This document shows positions 31,906-43,229 of a DNA stretch of 64,000 bases, piece by piece. Made by a program: the position numbers and the translations under genes. The notes below the pieces were generated by a model. It searched no databases. It worked only from the letters and a program-made list of their open reading frames with translations, and was not told the origin of the DNA. Position 1 is the stretch's first letter; each line of letters starts with the position of its first letter. The stretch comes from Semisulcospira habei (Eukaryota; Mollusca; Gastropoda; Semisulcospiridae). Where the stretch lies: NCBI GenBank assembly GCA_036245525.1, contig BTPG01000006.1, forward strand, positions 96,272,191-96,336,190. Direction: 5' to 3'.

Positions 31906-33869
31906 TTACTTACTTACGCCTGTCACCCCTACCCGGGTATAGGCCGTCGACGAGAGACCTCCAGCAACTCCTGTCCTGTGCTTCTCCTTCGATTCTACTC
32001 CAGGTGGTTCCCAGTCTCTTGATGTCTGCTTGGAGGTCTCGACGCCAGGAGTTTCTCGGCCTACCTCTTTTCCTCTTTCCCTGGGGGTTCCATGACAATG
32101 CCTGCCTAGTGATACTGGAAGCTGGCTTTCTCAGACTGTGACCGATCCATCCCCATCTTCTTCGCCCAATTTCATTCTCTGCTGTTATCTGCTCTGTTCT
32201 CTCCCAGAGTCTGACATTGCTGATCTTCTCTGGCCAGTGGATTTTCAAAATTCTTCTAAGGCAACTGTTCATGAAGGTCTGTACTCTGTTGACTGTGGTT
32301 TTTGTCAATCTCCATGTCTCTGCTCCATATAGGAGAACTGCTTTTACATTGGAGTTGAAAATCCGGACTTTGGTGTGTTGTGACAGCTCTCTGGAACTCC
32401 ATACTTTTTTTAACTGGAGAAAGGCTGCTCTGGCTTTACCGATTCGTGCTCTGACATCTGCATCAGTGCCGCCTTTTTTGTCTATGATGCTCCCGAGATA
32501 GGTGAAGGACTCCACCTCCTCCAACGGGGTGCCAGCAAGCAAGACTGGTTCTTCCCTGGTTGCGTTCAGCCTCATTGTCTTTGTTTTCTGTTTGTGAATG
32601 GTGAGGCCCACTTGGGACGAGATGTCAGCAAGCCTCGTGGTCTTGTCCTGCATTTGTTGATGAGTGTGGGACAGTAATGCCAAGTCGTCTGCAAAATCGA
32701 GGTCGTCAAGCTGTGTCCACAGTGTCCACTGTATTCCACTTTGTCTGTGCTCTGTGGTCATCTTCATGACCCAGTCTATGGCCAGTAGGAAGAGGAACGG
32801 AGACAGCAGACACCCCTGCCTGACACCAGTTCTGACCTGGAGCTCTCTGGTGAACTGCTCTTCGTGGATCACGCGACATGTCATGCCATCATAGCTGCTC
32901 TTGATCAGGCGGACGAGCTTTGTGGGTACACCGTAGTGTCGTAGGAGTTTCCACAGAGTCTCTCGGTCCACGCTGTCAAATGCTTTCTCATAATCCACAA
33001 AGTTGACGTACAGCGGGGAGCTCCACTCCAGAGACTGTTCCACGATGATGCGGAGAGTGGCGATCTGGTCTGTACATGATCGGTTCTTCCTGAATCCTGC
33101 TTGCTGGTCTCTCAGCTGGGGGTCAACGGAGCTCTTCATTCTCTCTAGGATGATCCTGTTGAAGACCTTTCCTGGTACTGACAGCAAGGTGATTCCTCTG
33201 TAGTTGGAACACTTGCTGAGGTCGCCTTTCTTGGGAAGCTTGATTAGGTACCCCTCCTTCCAGTCAGCTGGCATCACCTCCTCTTCCCAGATCTTTCCAA
33301 ACAGTGGGTACAGCATCTCAACTGTTGTCTCTAGGTCTGCTTTCAGAGACTCCGCTGGGATGCCATCTGGCCCTGCTGCTTTGCCATTCTTCAAAAATGC
33401 CACTGCTTTTCTGATCTCTTCCCGGCTGGGTCTGTCACAGCTGATGGGTAGGTCGGTCTCTGCCGGCTGGATGTCGGGGGGGTCGGGTGGGCTAGGTCTG
33501 TTCAGTAACTCTTCAAAATACTCGGCCCATCTGTCGAGTTGGTCTGCTCTGTCTGCAATAGGCTTGCCTTCTTTGTCTTTTACTGGTCTTTCTGTATGGC
33601 CATACTTACCCGACAATCTTCTGGTAATGTCGTAGAGCTGTTTCATGTTGCCGCTGCCTGCTGCCTTTTCTGCCTCTGCTGCCAGGCTGTCTGTGTAGGC
33701 CCTCTTGTCTGCCCTGATACTCCTCTTCACCTCGCGGTTGGCTTCCGAGTATTCCCCCTGTGCCCTTACTTTGGCTGCTCTCGTGCGACTGTTGTTGACC
33801 GCTGCTTTCTTCTGCTTCCTCGCTTCTATCTTCTTCAAGGTCTGTGCCGACAGCCAGTCCTTGTGGTGG
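31906..33869 (-). mobile_element. 5'-truncated LINE inserted in the Polinton
   Basis: The insertion is flanked by a perfect 13-bp duplication, TGGCGTTTGACAC (31,893-31,905 and 33,870-33,882). On the minus strand it ends in TAAGTAAGTAA. The 5' truncation lies at the right edge. The pre-insertion Polinton sequence can be read directly across the duplication and contains no recognised gene. Confidence 0.9.
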
Positions 33870-33910
33870 TGGCGTTTGACACACATCAGACAAAATATCG
33901 CTCCATCCAT
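31910..33910 (-). CDS. LINE reverse transcriptase, intact but lacking the endonuclease
   Basis: The open frame has 666 codons; the first ~10-14 come from Polinton flank and target duplication. RT motifs in order are LKNGKAAGPDGIPAE, YRGITLLSVPGKVFNRII, NFVDYEKAFDSVDRETLW, TGVRQGCLLSPFLFLL, the catalytic LDFADDLALLSH, and QVGLTIHKQKTKTM. The C-terminal half has FTYLGSIID, VLLYGAETW, RRILKIHWPEKISN, RRRWGWIGHSLRK and the RKRGRPRNSWRR basic block. The apurinic-type endonuclease expected upstream is lost by 5' truncation. No stop or frameshift occurs, so this is a young copy. The same C-terminal style is seen at 58,984-59,727, but the family is different. Confidence 0.92.
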   Translation of the reverse strand: MDGAIFCLMCVKRHHHKDWLSAQTLKKIEARKQKKAAVNNSRTRAAKVRAQGEYSEANREVKRSIRADKRAYTDSLAAEAEKAAGSGNMKQLYDITRRLSGKYGHTERPVKDKEGKPIADRADQLDRWAEYFEELLNRPSPPDPPDIQPAETDLPISCDRPSREEIRKAVAFLKNGKAAGPDGIPAESLKADLETTVEMLYPLFGKIWEEEVMPADWKEGYLIKLPKKGDLSKCSNYRGITLLSVPGKVFNRIILERMKSSVDPQLRDQQAGFRKNRSCTDQIATLRIIVEQSLEWSSPLYVNFVDYEKAFDSVDRETLWKLLRHYGVPTKLVRLIKSSYDGMTCRVIHEEQFTRELQVRTGVRQGCLLSPFLFLLAIDWVMKMTTEHRQSGIQWTLWTQLDDLDFADDLALLSHTHQQMQDKTTRLADISSQVGLTIHKQKTKTMRLNATREEPVLLAGTPLEEVESFTYLGSIIDKKGGTDADVRARIGKARAAFLQLKKVWSSRELSQHTKVRIFNSNVKAVLLYGAETWRLTKTTVNRVQTFMNSCLRRILKIHWPEKISNVRLWERTEQITAENEIGRRRWGWIGHSLRKPASSITRQALSWNPQGKRKRGRPRNSWRRDLQADIKRLGTTWSRIEGEAQDRSCWRSLVDGLYPGRGDRRK

Positions 33911-34335
33911 TTTATGACCTGACCGATGATTTTCTCACTCTCAGTCTTAAAGCCACTTTTACGTGTAACCTGTCCGATGATTTTCTCACTCTCAGACTTA
34001 CAGCCTTTTTGTAGTACCGTGATTTCTCACTCTCAGACTTACAGCCTTTTTGTAGTATGTTCTGTGATTTCTCACTTAAAGACTTACAGTTACACATTTT
34101 CACTTGTCTTGTTTGTGATCTGCTAGGTAATAGATCACATAAAAAATTACAGTCAGATATTTTCATTTGTTATGTTTGTGATATAGTCAGGGATTTTTTT
34201 TTACTCAGATTTACAGTTACATTTTTCTTGTTTGCGGCCTGCTCGGTGATTAATCACTTTCACGGACTAATAGTTACACGTTTTCATTTTCCTTGTTAGT
34301 GCGGCCTGCTCGGTGATGATCACACGGGCTTAGTC
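33883..34335. repeat. Degenerate tandem array in the Polinton right arm
   Basis: Units of about 50-60 bp share CCGATGATTTTCTCACTCTC, AGACTTACAGCC and TTTTTGTAGTA. Later units drift toward GCGGCCTGCTCGGTGAT and TTACACGTTTTCATT. About seven units are seen. No coding is called. Confidence 0.6.
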
Positions 34336-34437
34336 AGTTAACAAAACGAAAGTGATAAAATATCTCAGATGTGATTCAAACAGAATTGTTAAGACGCACT
34401 AGAACCTTTGTACAAACAAACAAACAAGCAAACAATG

Positions 34438-35076
34438 TTACGGACCAGCGTTAGGTGTTTTCCAAAAATCGGCTATTTCCTGTACTTTTAACATTTGTTC
34501 AATTTGCTTCCGCAAACTGAACACCTTTCGGAAAGACAGTGAAAGATAATGAAATTTGTGGTACCCCTGTAGCAGCCTGGCTAGAACACTCAACTGGTGG
34601 GCATAAGACTTTGAAATTCCGACGTGTATTTTTAGCCAATCTGTCCAGTTCAAGTTTGTTTCATGTTGTAATTTTTGATTCTTATGGATTTCTGCACCCG
34701 CGATTAGCCACTCCCCATAGTAGATAGAAGATGACATATTTTTTCTTTCTGTTTGTTGTATTATCGCGTAGCCATTAACTAAATGCGGTTTTAAGGTTGC
34801 CAATGTAAGTCCCGGTAAATTACAGTCGGCTACTCTTTTACCATCTGGTGGCAATCCATCTGAAAGATTTTTTTTAAAATACAAATGAATATCTTTTGGA
34901 TCACTCATTTCTTTTTTCGTACTTCCTTCGAGTACATCAGTCAAATTACCGATTGGTTTTTTTGGCAATGGTTTTGCTGGGTGGTTTGCTAATATCGTCT
35001 CTAAAAGAGTCGTCATTTCTCTATGGTAATCTAAGTGTGATTGAAAGATCAATCTAGCTTCCTCAGACCAATTCAT
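34438..35076 (-). CDS. Polinton right-end protein, unknown
   Basis: The frame has 212 codons and starts at MNWSEEARLIF in an AGAAAATGAA context. The product is soluble, rich in charged residues, with a WTDWLKIHVGISKSYAHQLSVLARLL segment (about residues 138-165) that looks like a helical DNA-binding or replication-initiator-type region. It then has YLSLSFRKVFSLRKQIEQML. I do not recognise the family. It is the outermost gene and reads away from the right terminal repeat, the position often taken by early regulatory genes; that role is inference. Confidence 0.7.
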   Translation of the reverse strand: MNWSEEARLIFQSHLDYHREMTTLLETILANHPAKPLPKKPIGNLTDVLEGSTKKEMSDPKDIHLYFKKNLSDGLPPDGKRVADCNLPGLTLATLKPHLVNGYAIIQQTERKNMSSSIYYGEWLIAGAEIHKNQKLQHETNLNWTDWLKIHVGISKSYAHQLSVLARLLQGYHKFHYLSLSFRKVFSLRKQIEQMLKVQEIADFWKTPNAGP

Positions 35077-35716
35077 TTTCTAAAACACGCTAGGGCAAAT
35101 TACACTAGACTTCTTTTCAGCGCACTGCTGGCTATCGCAAGGCCTTTTCTTCTTCCTATATATCACAAATTAAACACGCAAACTACCGACAAACTATTCG
35201 TCAGTGTCCTGTATACAGTCACTATGTATTTTTGTAACCTACGCTAGTCAGCGTTGACTCGGGCAAATCTACACTAGAAAATGTCAGAAACGGCGACACT
35301 TACCGATATCAAAGTAGTTTATTTTTACAAGGTTTAGTGCTATCACCGGTTAAGAATTCTGCCACGTTTTGAAACACGTCTGCCTCGCTCTACACACAAG
35401 GTAGAAAAGACCGGTTAATGTTTGGCAAACGACACAGCGCTGCCCTAGGTGACAGGCAGTGCGCGCGCACAGTCAGTGGCGGGGCGTGAACAAACCGTGT
35501 CGCGCGTTTCGTGTCGTAAGGGAAATAACTGCTGTGTGTATGTGTGAGTGTGCTGTTAGCTCCCTGTAAGTGAGCGCGTATGTGACAGCGCCCCCGATCG
35601 TCTATCTGAAATACCCGTAATTGACTAAGTAATCAATAAAATACGCGTTGCAAAATGAACACACTTACATAATCGATGGATTAATTAGCTCAGGTGTTAA
35701 TTTTGCTTTAGCCATG
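35077..35716. promoter_or_regulatory. Polinton right-end non-coding leader
   Basis: About 640 bases without a gene lie between the right terminal repeat and the 212-codon gene. The middle (35,440-35,600) is unusually rich in CG and GCGCGC. A direct repeat of ACGCTAG...GGCAAATYTACACTAGA (35,084-35,106 and 35,240-35,278) and an ACCGGTTAA pair (35,346; 35,410) are seen. It is the likely promoter region. Confidence 0.4.
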
Positions 35717-35870
35717 AATGTCATTGATTTTGAAAACCTTTATTTTACTGAAAAAAATAAGGAGAAACCTAAAAAAACGGGGTGTGTCATTAGATGAGCG
35801 ATTTGTGATCAAAAACAATGAAAAATTGACGTCGTCAAAAAATCTGTTGTAATCTCCATCTTTATATCTC
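35717..35870. repeat. Polinton right terminal inverted repeat
   Basis: Reverse complement of 19,088-19,243. Differences are few (for example TTTTTATCAC versus TTTTGATCAC). Confidence 0.9.
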
Positions 35871-35876
35871 TGTGTT
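35871..35876. repeat. Polinton target-site duplication, right
   Basis: TGTGTT, matching 19,082-19,087. Confidence 0.8.
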
Positions 35877-36014
35877 GGACACCGTTTGTGACGTTTGATA
35901 CGAGGTGATATAACTTCAGCCGCGTTTTACTGCGTTGACACTTTTATTCTTATTCTCTCTGTTTATATTTTTTTGTATTGTGTTGCACTTCAATTGTGAG
36001 AATTAGAATTCAAT

Positions 36015-36965
36015 ATGATCCATAATGCTCAGACACACGGAAGCCTTCAAACTGGTCACTTGAACATCTACCATCTTTTTAACAAGGTGGCCGATTTGAA
36101 TGTTTTTCTAAACTCGTCTGAACCATTCCACCTGTTTGGTCTTAGTGAGACGCGACTTAACTCGGACATAAGCGATGAAGCCGTTCACATACCAAACTGT
36201 ATCATCACTCGACGTGACCCTCGTGTACTTGGTCAAACTGGGCTTGCCGTTTACATCCATAACTCAATCCAACATTTAGTAAAAAGGCGTGAGGACTTAG
36301 AAACTCCGGAAGTCGAGTGCATTTGGTTGGAATTTAGGGCTCCAAAAACTAAACCCGTCTTCGTCGGCTTTTGTTATCGTAACCCAGCAGCCAAGTTTGA
36401 ATGGTACGATGATTTTTTGCATGCAGTAGAAAAAGTTGGCTTACCTAACTGTGACGCGTTGCTACTAGGCGACTTTAACATAGATATGTTGAAGCCCCAT
36501 ACCGCATGGGATTGCATCACCACACAAACAGGCTTAGAACAGTTAGTTTCGGCCCCTACTAGGATCACAAAAACAACCGCAACACTCATTGATCACATTT
36601 ACACCAACCGTCCCCTTAGTGTATTCAATGTTAGTGTTCCTGACCTCAGCATCAGTGATCACTTTCCTACTGTGTGTTCATGGTCAACAAAACTGCCAGT
36701 GCATCGTAAGAACGGGCACACAACTATAACGTATCGCTCATTTAAACAGTTTAATCAGTCTGCTTTTCTAGCAGACCTTGATCAAACACCATTTAATGTC
36801 GTTAATAACGAAACTGACCCTGAAAAGGCTCTGGCTGTTTGGTATGGACTCTTTACAAGAGTACTTAACAAACACGCCCCTTTGCGGCAAAAGCGGGTAA
36901 AAAAACCACACGTTACCGCCTTGGCTAAACCAAGAAATAGTCGAAGCTATGAGATTGAGAAATGA
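36015..36965 (+). pseudogene. LINE A apurinic-type endonuclease domain
   Basis: The frame encodes an APE-like endonuclease: TGHLNIYHLFNKV at the start, LFGLSETRL, LLLGDFNID, LIDHIYTN and the final SDHFPTVC. These are the expected catalytic blocks in the expected order. A connector to the reverse transcriptase begins (SFKQFNQSAFLADL) before the frame is lost near 36,930. The element is decayed further downstream. Confidence 0.88.
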
Positions 36966-37639
36966 CTTAAGAAGACACAAGCTATTTAGCGAATACAAAA
37001 AACAGCGTAACCGTGTCAAGTCTATGGTACGCAGGGCTCAAAAGTCTCTCTTTGAACGAATGATTAAAGAAGACAGAGATACTGCCGCACTCTGGCGCGC
37101 GGTTAAGTCTCGTCACCCGAGGTAACAGCAAGAAATCGTCAGCCATTCCTTCTAGTATTACTGCAGAAACTTTTAATAAACATTTTCTGTCTGTTGCCGA
37201 GTCAATCATACCCTCAAGCGGTAACGCGTCTTACACATGCCCGGAGGCCCTACTTAACTTTTTTGTAAGCAGAAGACTAAGGACAAACCCCCATTCTCTA
37301 TACCGCCTCTAGCTGTGTATGAAGTAGGAAAACTGATCGGGTCACTGAAAAACAAAAAGTCATCGGGACCTGACGAGATCAGCCCTAAAATACTGAAACT
37401 GTCCCTTCCCTATACAGTAGAATCGTTAACGTATATTTATAACTTATGTATCCAACAAAATATGTTTCCATCAGAACTGAAGCAAGCCAAGGTTATCCCT
37501 TTGCCTAAGTCAAAAGATCTGTCGGATGTTAATAACTATAGACCCATTTCAATATTATCCAGCCTTTCCAAACCTCTTGAAAGACACGTGCACAAACACC
37601 TTTATCAATATTTGGAGAGTCGCAGTCTTTTGCACGTAT
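36940..37639 (+). pseudogene. LINE A connector and reverse transcriptase start, frameshifted
   Basis: Frames shift several times. RNDLRRHKLFSEYKKQRNRV lies at 36,950-37,015. KHFLSVAESI lies at about 37,178. From 37,315 the RT reads IGSLKNKKSSGPDEISPKIL, then NNYRPISILSSLSKPLERHV. The RT is then cut by an inserted LINE fragment. Confidence 0.85.
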
Positions 37640-38486
37640 TGGCGACGTCTCCGACCCAGCGGGGAGCGACAAACTACAGCATGACCTTAAGGTAGCAGAA
37701 AGATGGTCAGAGAGGTGGCTGATGCAGTATAACGTGGACAAGTGCAAGACTCTGCATGCAGGCCGTAAAAACACTTGTCAGGTTTACACGCTGGGAGGAC
37801 AAGAACTTGGAGCAGTGGAGGAAGAAAGGGACCTAGGCGTCATCATGCACAGGTCACTGTCGGTCAGTCGCCAGTGCTGCCTGGCAGCAAAACGAGCCAA
37901 CAGAGCAGTGGGGCAGATCATGCGAACAGTTACAGCCAGAACTAGAGAAGTTATTGTCCCACTCTACAAAACAATTGTACGACCACATTTAGAGTATTGT
38001 ATCCAAGCATGGCGACCATACCTCAAAAAAGACATCACAGAGTTGGAAAAGGTGCAGAGGAGAGCTACAAGATCGATTACAGGGATTGGTCACCTGCCGT
38101 ATGAGGAGAGACTGGCCTTTTGCAATTTGCAGAAATTGGAAGAAAGGAGAGACAGGGGAGATCTCATCGAGACTTTCAAGATCATAAAGGGACTTGAAAA
38201 AGTTTCTGCGGACATATTTTTTTACTTCATGCCAGTCATCATTTTACCATAGAGGTCACAGCAGCAAACTGTTCAAAGGGAGGTCCAGACTGAATCTTAG
38301 AAAAAACTTTTTTTCCCAAAGAGTTGTGAACCCATGGAATGCTCTGAAACAATCAATTGTCGAAGCTGAAACTGTCAACCAGTTCAAGAACCGCCATGAT
38401 AAAGAGACAGTTAAGGGGGTTAAAATAAGTTCTCAAACTTTCTACCCCGTCGGCCGCGCTCAGTGGCCACTCAGGTAAATTCAGGT
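37640..38486 (+). mobile_element. LINE fragment of another family inserted in the LINE A reverse transcriptase
   Basis: The protein switches abruptly to a different LINE C-terminus: MQYNVDKCKTLHAG, EERDLGVIMHRSL, VRPHLEYCIQAWRPYLKKDI, EKVQRRATRSI and, after a frameshift near 38,200, RGHSSKLFKGRSRLNLRKNF and FSQRVVNPWNALKQSIVEA. This is a CR1-like pattern. It ends with two copies of TCAGGTAAAT. TATT on both sides may be a very short target duplication. Removing it would rejoin two halves of the LINE A domain. Confidence 0.8.
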
Positions 38487-39689
38487 AAATATTTCAGTCC
38501 GGCTTTCGCCCCAAGCATTCTTGCCACACGGCACTAACAAGACTTATTGATGCGTGGCTAGCATCCATAAATAACTCCCAAATAACTGGGTCGATCTTTA
38601 TTGATTTTAAGAAAGCTTTTGACCTTGTAAATCATAACATTCTTTTGTCAAAACTTCAAGCATATCTCTGCAATGCAGGTGCTGTCTCATTGTTTACTTC
38701 ATATTTAAGCGGAATGAAGCAAAGAGTACTGTTAAATGGATCCTACTCCTCGTATGGTCTCGTCAAAAGCGGAGTGCCTCAGGGCTCTGTCCTTGGGCCA
38801 TTGCTGTTCTGCATATTTATCAATGACTTTCCACTGCATATTAGTTGCCAGGATATTTCTTGTGACATGTTTGCTGACGACTGCACACTACATACTCCTC
38901 ACAAAGATGTAGCTGCAATTAGCACGCGTCTGCAGGAAAGCCTGCATGAGGTCACCGACTGGTGTCATTCCAACTCCATGTCCCTGAATCCGTCAAAAAC
39001 AGAATGTATGGTTATAACCACACGTCAAAAGCACCAGCTATGCCCGCTCTCTCTTAGTCTGTGTATAAACGACAGCCCAATTGAGCAAGTATCACACCAC
39101 CGCCTCTTAGGGGTCACTATAGATGATCAGCTTAAATGGCAACTGCATATTAATAATGTGTGCAAAAGGGTTTCCAGCGGCCTGTATATGTTGTCAAAAT
39201 TGAAAACAATTACTGACACAGATGCGCGTCTTCTTTTCTACAATGCTCGTCAAATCGCACATAGACTATGCATCAACAGTGTGGGATGGTTCTAGTGATG
39301 TACATTTGAAGAGGCTGAACTCCCTACATAGGAGAGCTGCTAAGCTTATATTTCCCGATCCCGAACTCTCAACTGACGAAAAGCTTAAAACTTTAAAAAT
39401 GCTCCCTCTATCCCATCACTTTCAGTTCAATAAAGGTGTATTGATGTACAAGCTGTACAAGCAGTCATGTCCACTGTACTTGAGTTCTTTGTTCTCAGAA
39501 CGGATATCTGTAGCATCTAGACATGAACACCATTTCAAAGTACCCCTGCCGCGTATTGATTTATTCAAAACCAGTTTGTCATTTTCGGGAAGTTCATTCT
39601 GGAATTCTATTCCTGCAGAAATCAGAAACGCAAAGACGCTCACCTCATTTAGGGTCAGCCTCTTCAAACACCTAGAATCTCTGACGTAA
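38487..39689 (+). pseudogene. LINE A reverse transcriptase, second part and C-terminus
   Basis: The RT resumes with QSGFRPKHSCHTAL, then FIDFKKAFDLVNH, SGVPQGSVLGPLLFCIFIND, the catalytic MFADDCTLH, and SMSLNPSKTECMVI. A frameshift near 39,230-39,290 moves it to a second frame holding DYASTVWDGSS, LNSLHRRAAKLIF and RIDLFKTSLSFSGSSFWNSI. Confidence 0.88.
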
Positions 39690-41140
<1,451 letters not shown>

Positions 41141-43229
41141 ACACGCTTGGCAGTCACCTTTTTGGTCTGGCTAGTCTAAATACGGTTTCACGGACGTATT
41201 TTAGACTAAGGTGAGCGACCCATAACCACGAATCCGATACGAACTCGATCCGAATAACGAAGCAGGTCCGAAACAGAAAAGTTTGCGTTCAAGTCCTTTT
41301 CATATTTGTGTATTTCCATATGCTCGTTGCGGAAACGAATTCGCATCCCGCTTCGAACAAAAATGACGCAATTTTGGAAGGAAAATTGCACCCCCGCATT
41401 TGGTTCTGATCGCATTCGTATCGGATTCGTTTTTATGGACAAGTAGCTTGAAACATAAAATAGCATGGAAACGTTAAAGTTGTTCCGAGCAGCACTAATA
41501 ACAGTTAAAACCAAGTAAGGGTGTAAGGAAATGACCATTGCATTTGCCTGATTGTAGCTTAGAATATCTAGTCTTTGATTTCATTTCCAACTAGACAAGC
41601 ACTGTGTTACATCTCATTCCTTTCATTCACTGCATAACAGTGATACAGATTATATGAAAACAAATGTCCTCACCGAATAGTTTAACATCTCTTGGATGAC
41701 TCGGTCATAGTCGGCAAAGTGCGGAGTTGTTTCTGACTTTCACCAACATTCTCCATGGAACCTACATGGAACCGTGTTGTGCAACCAGCCCCTGGACTGT
41801 GGGAATTCGCACAACAAATGAATATATGTGGGACGTCAAAGTTTGGGACACAAAACGAAGCGTCATCTGAAGGTATGAGATGCAGAGTTAAGTTATGCGG
41901 AAAGTGCATGACGTTAATTTTATGAATGTAGATTCTGCCAAATAAACTGTTCACCAGGACAAAAATGTCCAGAGCGCAGTCCACACACGGTGACATTCGG
42001 ACATCCAGTGTAAAGGTTTGCGCGCTTCGGCTCTTGTTTCCAACATTTCACGGGCAACGATGTAAAGGTTGTTACGTGGTAGTCGTAGTCGTAGTATGAT
42101 ACAATCACACCAGACGCACGCACGTAGGATTCTTATAAAGAAATTTCACTCAGCTACAACTCGTCACACGTGGCAGAAGGTTGTAGACCACACTGGAGTA
42201 ACAGTTCCAACAATATTCTATTGCAGCGAATGCATCCACAAATGCACCAACACTGTCTCTTCCCGCATCAACACTTTTGACACACTGCGTCTCTCATACA
42301 ATGTACGCACATACTTCCTAACACGCTCTTTTATACTATTACAGATTTCCAGAACAATCCAGCAAATTCGCACAACACAACCAATCAGAAAAGAAAACGT
42401 AACCAAAACTTATTAATAACTTATTCATTAAAAAAAAGATACTCTAGAAATAGCTACAAATTTCCACTACCATCTAGGCGCCTTAGATACAATGTTACGA
42501 AATGTTGCCAACAACTTTGACGTCATGTCTGAGGTCACTAGAATAATTGCGCCGTTTCGAGAACGTTCTAGGTCAAACGAGGTCGGACTTCAACAAAGTA
42601 GCGAAAATATTATGCAACATTTTAGCTGCACAGAAATCGATCGCAATTCTCCAGGCGAAAGAAAATGAATCCTACTAAAAAGGTACACAATTCTTATCCA
42701 AAATAACTCAAATGAATATCGGTTTTTTCCTATGATTAACACACACATGCTCTCAAAGAATAACACAACTACAAACGTAACAAAGGTAAACATTCTTGAC
42801 AACCGTAGAATAGTCCGTAACGCCGAGTTTTTGAAAATCGGAATATGTTTGAAGTAAAATGTTTGTACAGTGAGTGAAGATGATCTGGTTTTCGTGACTT
42901 GGACAAAAACCAAATCTCCCCAGATTGGAGCGGTTTACTAGAGTATCCCAGAAAGCTTAGCGGGATAAGACTAAGAAATACAGTGTGGGGATTCTATCGA
43001 TGTAAAAGTGGTCATGAAAGGTTTCATTTGTCTTTAGGATGGAGACATTTTTTGGGAAGTGTTTATCGAGCGCTATTTGTTCGCTGAGGGGGAACCAGTC
43101 CTCATACACGGCCCGGATAAGGCGCAGGACAGTTTTGTGTGCATAACATTACAAATTTCAATCATACAAGTTACAAGTTTATTCCAGTGATCAAACTATC
43201 AAATTAAAATCATGAGCAAGTAAACATGT
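41141..43229. other. Non-coding stretch
   Basis: A short repeat of CGTATCGGATTCG / AATCCGATACGAACTCG in opposite orientation (41,228 and 41,415) forms a weak foldback. Otherwise I see no gene or recognisable element. Confidence 0.35.

Larger units (their letters stand above)
19088..35870. mobile_element. Polinton/Maverick virus-like element
   Basis: The element is bounded by ~155-bp terminal inverted repeats starting AGAGATATAAAGATGG and by the 6-bp duplication TGTGTT (19,082-19,087 and 35,871-35,876). Without the inserted LINE it is about 14.8 kb, within the usual 15-20 kb class. It encodes integrase, DNA polymerase B, a packaging ATPase and a probable jelly-roll capsid protein, the four hallmarks of Polintons. 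Genes run rightward on the left arm (19,268-21,866) and mostly leftward in the middle and right. The near-identity of the inverted repeats (only a few differences) suggests recent insertion or gene conversion. The polymerase is frameshifted, so this copy is probably not autonomous. Confidence 0.93.

Noticed and set aside
33003..33635. Plus-strand open frames opposite the inserted LINE
   Set aside because: They are complements of the intact minus-strand reverse transcriptase.
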